Shown in pieces: positions 7,230 to 13,352 of a DNA stretch of 13,352 nt. The DNA lies in contig PUMR01000080.1 of assembly GCA_003551455.1 (NCBI GenBank), positions 1 to 13,352 of the forward strand, read 5' to 3'. The notes below the pieces were generated by a model. It had not been told where the DNA came from. It worked only from the letters and a program-made list of their open reading frames with translations, and ran no database searches. The position numbers were made by a program, and so were the translations under genes. How positions within the stretch are numbered: position 1 is the stretch's first letter; each line of letters opens with the position of its first letter. The DNA comes from Mollicutes bacterium. GTDB taxonomy: Bacteria; Bacillota_I; Bacilli_A; Izemoplasmatales; Izemoplasmataceae.

Positions 7230-10200
7230 ATGAAAATTTTCGGACGCTTCTTGGGAATGGTTGTCATCTTCGCCCTCGCTTTCACCGTGGCGGCGTGTCA
7301 GCGCACTCCCGACGAGGTCACCCTCACCCTGGTGAGCGACCTCGATGAAGCGGTGCTCACAAGGACCCCGGAAGGGGCCATAGGCAGAGGGACGAACGTG
7401 ACCATCACGGCCGGCGAGGTCGAAGGTTACGAGTTCGTCCACTGGTTGGACGAAGCGGCGGACACCGTCGTCACCACGAGTGCGCAATACACCTTCCCCG
7501 TCTTGGAAAGCATCACCCTGAAAGCCGTCTATGCGGAAATCGAGCCCGACCCGGTGGTGGATGATGTCACCATCACCCTTTCGAGCGACCCGACGGGAGC
7601 GACGGTGACCGTTACCCCGCAAGCGAGTGTCGCCCAAGGCACCGAAGTGACCATCACCGCGGAGGCTTTGGCGGGACACGTCTTCCTCCACTGGTATGAC
7701 GAGACGGCGGGAGCCGTCTTCACGGAATCGGCGACCCACACCTTCACGGCTTCAGCCGACATGAACCTCGTCGCCGTCTACGAAGAAGAGATCGAGGAAG
7801 TCACCATCAGCCTCACAAGCGACCACCCCGACGCCGTGCTCACGGTCCAACCCGCGGAAACAATCGCGAAGGGAACCGAGGTCACCATCGAAGCGGGCGC
7901 CATTACGGGCCATGTCTTCCTCCACTGGTATGACGAGACGGCAGGGGCCGTCTTCACAGAGTCGGCGACCCACACCTTCACGGCCGACTCCGACATGGAC
8001 CTTGTCGCCGTGTATGAAGAAGAGGTGGAAGAAGTCACCATCAGCCTTTCGAGCGACCATCCCGACGCCGTGCTCACGGTCCAACCCGCGGGAACGGTCA
8101 CGAAGGGAACGGAGGTCACCATCGAAGCGGGCGCCATTACGGGCCATGTCTTCCTCCACTGGTATGACGATGCGGCGGGAGCGATCTTCACGGATTCGGC
8201 GACCCACACCTTCACGGCCGAAGCCGACATGGATCTTGTCGCCGTGTATGAAGAAGAGGTGGAAGAAGTCACCATCAGCCTCGCGAGCGACCATCCCGAC
8301 GCCGTCCTATCGATCCTCCCCGGAGGAACGGTCGCGACGGGAACGGAAGTGACCATCGAAGCCGGCGCCATCACCGACCACGCCTTCTTGGGCTGGTTCG
8401 ACAAGGACACGGGCCTCCTCGTGAGCGAGAATCTCGTTCACACTTTCATCGCCGCCAGCGCTTTGGAACTGGAAGCCCGCTATGAGAAATATCTGTCCTT
8501 GGATCTCACATCCGACCTGACCGAAGCCGTGCTCACGGCCGATCCCGCCACCTCGCTCCTTTTCGGCATGACGGTGACGATCGAAGCCTCCGAAGTCGCA
8601 GGCCACTACTTCAAGCACTGGCTCGACAAGGACTCGGACACCGTCCTGAGCGAAAATAGCGAATTCACGTTCACGATTGAAGAAGACACCGTGATCGAGG
8701 CCGTCTACGGCAAATATCTCACCGTCACCCTTGAAACCGACCTCGACGGCGCCGAACTCACGTTCGCGCCCGAAGCCGACATCAAGCCCGGCACGGAAGT
8801 GACAATCGAAGCCTCCGAAGTCGCAGGCCACTACTTCAAGCACTGGCTCGACAAAGCCACGGACACCGTCTTGAGCGAAGACATTGTCCACACCTTCACC
8901 ATCGAAGCAGACACCGTGCTCGAAGCGGTATACGGCGAATATCTCATAATCACCCTCACGAGCGAACCCGACGGGGCCGAACTCTCCCACTCGCCCGAGA
9001 CAAACATCAAGCCCGGCACGGAAGTGACCATCACGGCCGGCGACCTGGACGGGCACGTCTTCCGCCATTGGGCACTAGAAGAGAGTGGCGACGTCTTCAC
9101 GACGGAGGCCGAACACACCTTCACCATCACGGAGGACATGGAGCTTGTCGCCGTCTATGACGAACTCAAGACCATCCTCCTGACAAGCCCGCGTGCGGGC
9201 GCGACCCTCACCGTCGATCCCGGCGAGACCGTACCCGAAGGCACGGAAGTCACCATCGAAGCTTCGACGGTGGCCGGATACGTGTTCCTCCACTGGTATG
9301 ATCCCGTGAAGGACGAAATGGTCTCCACCGATCATGCTCACACCTTCGTCGTCCACGACGACATCACGCTCGAAGCCCATTATGTGACCGAAGCCGTGCA
9401 TGCGGCGCTTATCGCCTTCGACAACACCATGACCGACATCGAGACGATCATGAACGCGATCATCGCCGCCGAGGCCAATACGATGGAGATGACCTTCCAC
9501 ATGCTCTATGAAGACTACCGCGGGCATGTCGAAGAGATCCAGTTCTTCTTCACCCAGAGCTCGGCCGTTCTTGACGACGATGTCATCTACGAGACACGCA
9601 TCTCCTTCCAGGCCGGCGACATGCCTTATCCCTTGAGCATCGGCCTCATCTTCGTCGAAACCGAGTTCTACACCGAGATCTATCTCGACATCACGGCCAT
9701 CCTCGAGATGCTCGAAGCCGAGATGGACGCGGATTTCGCCGAACTCTTCGCCCTCGAGAGCGGCCATGTGGGATTCTCACTACCGGCCGGCATGATCGAG
9801 GAAGGCATCAACGAGCTACTCGAGGTCGTCTTCGCCATGCTCGAGGATGAATTCGGCGAAGAATTCGTCGACATGGTCCTCGGCGAAGTGTCCCAACTGC
9901 TCGAGACGCTCGCGAAATACACGAGCCTCGACTATTGGCACGATCTCGACCATGCGAGTTTCGCCATGGTAGCCGAAGGCGAAGAGGAAGTCCGCACCAA
10001 GATGATTTTCACCGGCATGCTCATCGCCGAACTCTTCGAGGACCTCTTCACCGACATCTATCCCGTGGCCGAGATGTTCGCCGGCGGCGAACTGCCGCCT
10101 TATGAAGATTTCATAGCTTCTGACGAATACCAAGGCATCATCATGATGTTGCAGATGCTTGACGAGGCCTCGATCGACTTCATCGCTTGGATGGAGATGT

Positions 10201-12668
10201 TCACCTCCATCGACGAAGACGCCTACATCGACCCCGGACTCAAGAATTTCGGCATCACGGTCACTTTCCAAGAGGGAGCCGATCTCGACGCCCCCGAACA
10301 CTTCCGGGAAATCGAAGAGCTCCTGAAAGAGATCTTCCCCCTCCCCATCATGATCATGAGCCAGTATTTCGCCCAACAAGTGGAAAGCCGCGAGCTTCCC
10401 CCCGGCGAATACAGTCTCGAAGACCTCTGGGGCGACCCCTATTATCTCTACTTCGAGTTCCCCGTCCTCGACCTCGCCACGAGCACCGTCACTATCGATG
10501 AAGAGGGCGGCATCACCTTCGACTTCCAATACATGGCGAACGGTCTCGACGTCTTCACCGAGCCCATCACGAAGGAATTCCTCGACACCATCGATTTCGA
10601 CGAGCCTCCCGCCGACCGAGACGCCTTCCTCGCCATGATCGCTCCCGTCGATCCGGACAACATCGATCTCATCGCCAAGCTCGCCACCCTCATCGAGCTT
10701 CTCATCAACGAGGGCGGCTGGCCCGAAGCCCCCGAACCGCCTTGGGAAGTAGCCATCCGCTTCGCCCAGAACGACGAGTGGCCCGAGCAGGCGCTCGCCA
10801 ACTACATCGCGGGCTTCATCCTCGAACACGGCTACGGCCAGGCCTGGGACACCGAGTGGTATGCTCCCTGGTGGATCGACATCTTCGACCTGTTCGCCCA
10901 TGGCGAAATCGATGTGTCGCTCTTCCTGTACGAGAGCGATCCCGGCTATGACGAGGCCCTCCTCGACGGCATCTTCACTGAAGCCGGCATCAACCACACC
11001 TGGAAGAGCGGCCTGTGGATTCCCGCCTACATGCAGGATGCTTATGAGATCTATACCATCTTCGATCTCATCGACCATGTGGACCTCTTCACCGATCTGG
11101 GACTGCATCCGGTGATCTTCGGACCGCCTTCGGGCCATTCCCATTACAACTTCTACCAAGCCAAATGGGCGAATGAGGAGTACGCGGATCTGGCGGCGCT
11201 CTACGACCTCTACACTCCTTGGGGCGACTGGCAAGATTTCTGGGACACGATATACTATCTCGAAATGGCCTATGAGAACGAGGAGCCCTGGATCGGCTAT
11301 CTCCCCTCGCCTCATCAGGTCCACGGTCGCTTCGACCTGGTCCGACTCGAGGATTCTCTCCCCTTCGACGAAGATACCGGGGCGGGAACGCATCCTTCCG
11401 TCCCCGCGATCATCGGTCTCCATCCGGACCTTGCCGACACCCATCCGGAAATCCATGCCTTCCTTTCCGCCTTCCAACTGACAGACGAAGGCATGAACCA
11501 CATCCTGCACCTCTATCACAACGAGGGCTACTGGCACGATGAAGTCGTGCTGCTCTGGCTGCGCGAGAACACGGACATCTGGACCGATTGGGTACCTGAA
11601 GATATCGCCGCAAAGATCCATGCGGCCATCGAGCCCGAAGAGCCGCCCACGGAAGACCGGACCGACATCGGTGACTCCGCTATCACCCCCCGCTATCCGG
11701 GAAGCGTCATGCTCCGGGGGTATGCCGACGACAACTGGGAGGACTACGAATACATCACCGACGCCTCGGTCGAAGACGTGTGGAATTTCTATCACGACCA
11801 CTACACGAATAATCCCGACTGGGAGGTCACCTACGATCCCGCCGCCGACGATTGGGCCTGGGCCGTTGTCGAGGCCAAAGACCAAGAAGGCGTCGAAATC
11901 CACATCTACATCAAAAAAGACGTGTTCTATGCGGGAGACAACGTGATCTACACCATCAGTGTCCACTATCCTCCCGTTTACAACTTCCCCGATGAAGATT
12001 TGACAGGCCTCGGGGATCTTCCCTTCCTCGACCGTTATCCCGGAAGCTTCCTCATCGACGGCTATAGCGGCTCGGACCGGGGGGACCGTCAATACGTCCT
12101 CGAAGGGACGGTGGGCGAAATCTACGACTTCTATATCGGCCATCTCGACCCCGACGCCGGCTGGGAGCTCTCCTACCATGACAATTGGGGTTCCCACGCC
12201 TACGTCTCGGCGACATTCGGAAACACCGATGTTTCCATCGACATCTGGCTCGCCGACTATTATGCCGGCGGCATGGTCGTCTTCTATTACATCCAGTACT
12301 ATCACGAATCAACGGGAGACGACCCCGGCGCCGAGTTCCCCGACGAGGACCTCGTCGAAGGCGAGGCTCCCCATTTCGCCGACCCCTATCCGGGCTCCAT
12401 ACTCGTCACATTTGGTGATTTCGACGACGAGGTCATCCGCGATTACGTCGTCCAAGCCACGATCGCCGAGGTGTACGACTATTTCATGGACCTTTTCGAC
12501 ACCGTCGAATTCGACATCGTAGAACACTACATCGATCTGAGCGAAGATGAAGCGGTGATCGAAGCGACCTACGGCGATTGGCTCATCTACATCCAGATCA
12601 TGCCGTGCAACACCTATCAGGACGCCACACTCTATTACTTCGACACATTCTACGAGCCGAACGACTGA
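7230..12668 (+). CDS. Giant multidomain lipoprotein: nine B-repeats, shared unrecognised domain, OpuAC-like domain, three YPGS repeats
   Basis: This 1812-residue, very acidic surface protein has five parts. (a) A signal peptide with lipobox VAAC, lipid-anchored Cys about residue 23. (b) Nine tandem InlB-B/Flg_new-like repeats, residues about 30-721. (c) Residues about 723-1165, homologous to the C-terminal domain of the lipoprotein at 5142-7010. (d) Residues about 1172-1470, resembling OpuAC, the substrate-binding domain of glycine-betaine ABC importers: VAIRFAQN, GEIDV, GLWIPAYM, ENEEPWIGY, RFDLVRLED, WLREN...W. (e) Three repeats of about 115 residues starting at YPGS (1489, 1603, 1720). The start at 7230 has AAAGGAAG six bases upstream and a promoter ending at 7151. 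No LPXTG, no betaine permease or ATPase in view. Likely role: a stalked surface receptor or adhesin; this is inference. Confidence 0.88.
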   Translation: MKIFGRFLGMVVIFALAFTVAACQRTPDEVTLTLVSDLDEAVLTRTPEGAIGRGTNVTITAGEVEGYEFVHWLDEAADTVVTTSAQYTFPVLESITLKAVYAEIEPDPVVDDVTITLSSDPTGATVTVTPQASVAQGTEVTITAEALAGHVFLHWYDETAGAVFTESATHTFTASADMNLVAVYEEEIEEVTISLTSDHPDAVLTVQPAETIAKGTEVTIEAGAITGHVFLHWYDETAGAVFTESATHTFTADSDMDLVAVYEEEVEEVTISLSSDHPDAVLTVQPAGTVTKGTEVTIEAGAITGHVFLHWYDDAAGAIFTDSATHTFTAEADMDLVAVYEEEVEEVTISLASDHPDAVLSILPGGTVATGTEVTIEAGAITDHAFLGWFDKDTGLLVSENLVHTFIAASALELEARYEKYLSLDLTSDLTEAVLTADPATSLLFGMTVTIEASEVAGHYFKHWLDKDSDTVLSENSEFTFTIEEDTVIEAVYGKYLTVTLETDLDGAELTFAPEADIKPGTEVTIEASEVAGHYFKHWLDKATDTVLSEDIVHTFTIEADTVLEAVYGEYLIITLTSEPDGAELSHSPETNIKPGTEVTITAGDLDGHVFRHWALEESGDVFTTEAEHTFTITEDMELVAVYDELKTILLTSPRAGATLTVDPGETVPEGTEVTIEASTVAGYVFLHWYDPVKDEMVSTDHAHTFVVHDDITLEAHYVTEAVHAALIAFDNTMTDIETIMNAIIAAEANTMEMTFHMLYEDYRGHVEEIQFFFTQSSAVLDDDVIYETRISFQAGDMPYPLSIGLIFVETEFYTEIYLDITAILEMLEAEMDADFAELFALESGHVGFSLPAGMIEEGINELLEVVFAMLEDEFGEEFVDMVLGEVSQLLETLAKYTSLDYWHDLDHASFAMVAEGEEEVRTKMIFTGMLIAELFEDLFTDIYPVAEMFAGGELPPYEDFIASDEYQGIIMMLQMLDEASIDFIAWMEMFTSIDEDAYIDPGLKNFGITVTFQEGADLDAPEHFREIEELLKEIFPLPIMIMSQYFAQQVESRELPPGEYSLEDLWGDPYYLYFEFPVLDLATSTVTIDEEGGITFDFQYMANGLDVFTEPITKEFLDTIDFDEPPADRDAFLAMIAPVDPDNIDLIAKLATLIELLINEGGWPEAPEPPWEVAIRFAQNDEWPEQALANYIAGFILEHGYGQAWDTEWYAPWWIDIFDLFAHGEIDVSLFLYESDPGYDEALLDGIFTEAGINHTWKSGLWIPAYMQDAYEIYTIFDLIDHVDLFTDLGLHPVIFGPPSGHSHYNFYQAKWANEEYADLAALYDLYTPWGDWQDFWDTIYYLEMAYENEEPWIGYLPSPHQVHGRFDLVRLEDSLPFDEDTGAGTHPSVPAIIGLHPDLADTHPEIHAFLSAFQLTDEGMNHILHLYHNEGYWHDEVVLLWLRENTDIWTDWVPEDIAAKIHAAIEPEEPPTEDRTDIGDSAITPRYPGSVMLRGYADDNWEDYEYITDASVEDVWNFYHDHYTNNPDWEVTYDPAADDWAWAVVEAKDQEGVEIHIYIKKDVFYAGDNVIYTISVHYPPVYNFPDEDLTGLGDLPFLDRYPGSFLIDGYSGSDRGDRQYVLEGTVGEIYDFYIGHLDPDAGWELSYHDNWGSHAYVSATFGNTDVSIDIWLADYYAGGMVVFYYIQYYHESTGDDPGAEFPDEDLVEGEAPHFADPYPGSILVTFGDFDDEVIRDYVVQATIAEVYDYFMDLFDTVEFDIVEHYIDLSEDEAVIEATYGDWLIYIQIMPCNTYQDATLYYFDTFYEPND
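7317..9392 (+). repeat. Nine tandem InlB-B-like repeats inside the giant lipoprotein
   Basis: Repeat starts, judged by equivalent residues, are 7317, 7566, 7800, 8034, 8268, 8493, 8718, 8943 and 9168. Spacing is 249, then exactly 234 (78 aa) three times, then exactly 225 (75 aa) four times. The 78-aa units end in an acidic linker (EEEVEE or EEEIEE), while the 75-aa units end in a shorter linker (for example YGKYL). The core pattern is GTEVTIEA, then HVFLHWYD, then HTFT and AVYE. Repeats 3 and 4 share 59 identical bases (7878-7936 and 8112-8170). Repeats 6 and 7 share 50 (8580-8629 and 8805-8854). Recent in-frame duplication or conversion is likely. Confidence 0.9.
9396..10725 (+). other. Domain shared with the upstream lipoprotein (residues ~723-1165)
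   Basis: From the VH motif, landmark residues fall at nearly the same offsets as in the upstream protein. VETxF is at +86 here versus +82 there, DADxxELF at +110 versus +106, and the TFDF/VFDF motif at +374 versus +372. Further matches include EPxT near the end and the closing NID segment. I do not recognise the family. Predicted mixed helix and strand, no membrane segments. Confidence 0.8.
10743..11630 (+). other. Divergent OpuAC-like substrate-binding domain
   Basis: Residues about 1172-1470 of the giant lipoprotein follow the order of motifs in quaternary-amine-binding proteins. A VAIRF strand at 1174 is followed by a GYGQAWDTEWYAPWW region and GEIDV at 1225. GLWIPAYM at 1261 precedes a DL (FDLID) and a GPPSG loop. 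EEPWIGY ends at 1357, RFDLVRLED covers 1367-1375, and a WLREN...W tail begins at 1443. The family normally binds glycine betaine, proline betaine or choline in an aromatic cage. Identification is from remembered family patterns, without a profile search. Confidence 0.72.
11679..12660 (+). repeat. Three tandem YPGS-type repeats at the C-terminus of the giant lipoprotein
   Basis: Each unit of about 115 residues begins with a YPGS motif (YPGSV, YPGSF, YPGSI; residues about 1489, 1603, 1720). A tyrosine-rich strand follows, then a V-x-x-x-Y/W-x-F-Y/M segment (EDVWNFYHDH, GEIYDFYIGH, AEVYDYFMDL). Each ends in alternating hydrophobic strands rich in Tyr and Trp. Acidic linkers containing FPDEDL join units 1-2 and 2-3. 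A similar pattern occurs in many bacterial proteins of unknown function. Confidence 0.7.
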
Positions 12669-12677
12669 CGCAAAAAA

Positions 12678-12709
12678 CGGGATGCAGAAACTTGCATCCC
12701 GTTTTTTTT
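12678..12709 (+). terminator. Rho-independent terminator after the giant lipoprotein
   Basis: CGGGATGCA (12678-12686) pairs perfectly with TGCATCCCG (12693-12701) across a six-base loop, followed by eight T's. An A-run before the stem suggests it may also act on the opposite strand. It begins 10 bases after the stop codon. Confidence 0.93.
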
Positions 12710-12753
12710 CGGTTCGTAGCGTTCGTCTTCTCTCCAAAAGATTCAAGGAAAAT

Positions 12754-12763
12754 GGAGGCCTCC
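12754..12763. promoter_or_regulatory. Palindrome upstream of the small-transcript promoter
   Basis: GGAGGCCTCC is a perfect 10-base palindrome about 33 bases before the TATAAT at 12796. It is framed by AAGGAAA (12745-12751) and TTTCCTT (12772-12778), which are inverted copies. An operator is possible; chance is not excluded. Confidence 0.25.
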
Positions 12764-12792
12764 CCGCCCGATTTCCTTTCCGTGCGGCCTTG

Positions 12793-12801
12793 TGCTATAA
12801 T
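12793..12801 (+). promoter_or_regulatory. Extended -10 promoter of the small transcript
   Basis: TGCTATAAT is a perfect extended -10 element (TG, one base, TATAAT). No good -35 is seen, as is usual for extended -10 promoters. Transcription would start near 12808 and end at the terminator at 12914, giving an RNA of about 107 bases. Confidence 0.65.
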
Positions 12802-12833
12802 GGTATGGGGATGCAATTGAAGGAGATTCAACC

Positions 12834-12890
12834 ATGTATGTGCCTTCTGTTTGCGAAAAACGAAGAAGAACCGCACCGGCTTTCTCGTAA
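12834..12890 (+). CDS. 18-codon ORF, candidate leader peptide
   Basis: The predicted peptide is MYVPSVCEKRRRTAPAFS, unlike any leader I recognise. AAGGAG (12820-12825) lies eight bases before the ATG, an optimal arrangement. It is preceded by an extended -10 promoter. Three consecutive Arg codons (CGA AGA AGA, 12861-12869) lie at the very foot of the following terminator hairpin, and the TAA falls within its loop region. A ribosome paused on the Arg codons would cover the 5' arm of the stem and could prevent termination. It may therefore be a transcription-attenuation leader for the downstream vsr gene. Alternatively it is a chance ORF in a small RNA, or a small independent protein. No homology can be judged at this length. 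Confidence 0.45.
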   Translation: MYVPSVCEKRRRTAPAFS

Positions 12891-12914
12891 AGCGCTTTTC
12901 GGTGCGGTTTTTTT
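12869..12914 (+). terminator. Terminator (possible attenuator) between the small ORF and vsr
   Basis: AACCGCACCG (12869-12878) pairs with CGGTGCGGTT (12900-12909). A second, upper stem GCTTT/AAAGC (12879-12883 with 12889-12893) forms above it, and the T-tract runs to 12914. The small ORF runs into and ends inside this hairpin, which is the layout of an attenuator. Confidence 0.8.
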
Positions 12915-12987
12915 GACTATAGAAGATGTACCGGGTGTTCTTTCAGGGGCTTCACTAGTGTCCCGCTCAGAGAAGGACGGTGTGACC

Positions 12988-13352
12988 ATGGCGGATATCG
13001 TCTCCAAGGAGAAACGGAGCGAAATCATGTCGAAGATAGGTCCCGAGGATTCCGGCATCGAGTTGGCCGTGAGGCGTTTCCTGCACAAGAGGGGAATCCG
13101 CTTCCGGAAACACGTGAAGGACCTCCCCGGGAGTCCCGACATCGCTATAAAGAAATATCGGGTGGCGGTCTTCATCAACGGTTGTTTCTGGCACGGGCAT
13201 GAGGATTGTGATCTGTACAAACTTCCCAAGACCCGCCCGGGTTTCTGGAAAGAGAAGGTCTGCAGGAACCGCGCCCGCGACAAACGCAAGGTGGATGAAC
13301 TGGAATCAATGGGATGGACGGTCTTCATCCTCTGGGAGTGTGAAATCCGCGA
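12988..13352 (+). CDS. vsr: Very short patch repair (Vsr) mismatch endonuclease, 3' end outside window
   Basis: Vsr nicks DNA 5' of the T in T:G mismatches arising by deamination of 5-methylcytosine, starting their repair back to C:G. The 121 visible residues align with E. coli Vsr almost without gaps: MADIVSKEKRSEIMSKI, LPGSPDI and NGCFWHGH. Glu25, Asp51 and His69 match active-site positions, and Cys66, His71, Cys74 and Cys118 match the zinc site as I recall it. E. coli has His64 where this protein has Asn64, and Thr63 is Ile63. The ATG at 12988 reproduces the E. coli N-terminus; AAGGA lies at 12973-12977, and an in-frame GTG at 12982 is an alternative. The gene lies 73 bases after an attenuator-like terminator. 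Vsr genes usually accompany a cytosine-C5 methyltransferase, which is not in this window. Confidence 0.93.
   Translation, partial: MADIVSKEKRSEIMSKIGPEDSGIELAVRRFLHKRGIRFRKHVKDLPGSPDIAIKKYRVAVFINGCFWHGHEDCDLYKLPKTRPGFWKEKVCRNRARDKRKVDELESMGWTVFILWECEIR

Noticed and set aside
7317..9392. Possible CRISPR or satellite array, suggested by regularly spaced repeats.
   Set aside because: The repeats are 225-249 bases, continuous with no spacers, lie in one open frame and encode a protein domain.
9816..12305. An 829-residue open frame on the minus strand opposite the giant lipoprotein.
   Set aside because: Same reason: the + strand frame has domain structure, promoter, ribosome site and terminator. 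The antisense frame is rich in Val, Glu, Gly and Asp with no motifs and is explained by codon bias.
7230..12668. The window's ABC-2 exporter as the transport partner of the OpuAC-like domain.
   Set aside because: Glycine-betaine-type binding proteins work with importers of the OpuA/ProU type. The exporter permeases here are ABC-2 family and do not use binding proteins.
12913..12942. A separate promoter for vsr with TTGACT at 12913.
   Set aside because: The -35-like hexamer is good but is partly made of the terminator T-tract, and 17-18 bases downstream there is only TGTTCT or GTTCTT, a poor -10. It is not supported enough to annotate.
12953..12960. CACTAGTG palindrome before vsr as an operator or recombination site.
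   Set aside because: An eight-base palindrome alone is expected by chance in a window this size, and nothing around it reinforces the idea.

Overview
The window looks like chromosomal DNA from a GC-rich, probably monoderm bacterium. TGA is used as a normal stop, Shine-Dalgarno sequences are strong, and promoters are of the sigma-A type. The surface proteins are lipoproteins carrying InlB-B-like repeats, and no LPXTG sorting motif is present. This fits a Firmicutes- or Tenericutes-related lineage with the standard code, but the placement is inference only. All convincing genes lie on the + strand.

Layout. (1) 1-2444: end of an ABC-2 type export operon, with an ATPase cut by the window edge and two unlike permeases, tightly coupled. 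(2) 2490-5066: a MalT/LAL-type LuxR regulator (P-loop NTPase, helical repeat region, GerE-type HTH) with its own putative promoter overlapping the previous stop codon. (3) 5142-7010: a lipoprotein with two B-repeats and a domain of about 440 residues that I do not recognise, probably starting at TTG, ending at a clear terminator. (4) 7230-12668: a paralogous giant lipoprotein of 1812 aa. It has nine B-repeats, the same unrecognised domain, a divergent OpuAC (quaternary-amine substrate-binding) domain and three C-terminal repeats around a YPGS motif, then a strong terminator. (5) 12793-12914: a compact promoter, 18-codon ORF and terminator unit that looks like an attenuator leader or a small RNA gene. 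(6) 12988-end: a Vsr-type mismatch endonuclease cut by the window edge.

How they may work together. The most unusual part is the pair of paralogous lipoproteins, one of which has acquired a long repeat stalk and a solute-binding domain of the glycine-betaine class with no importer in view. The MalT-like regulator directly upstream is a plausible controller of the lipoproteins or of the exporter, but nothing in the sequence proves it. The vsr gene belongs to DNA repair or restriction-modification and seems unrelated to the surface cluster.
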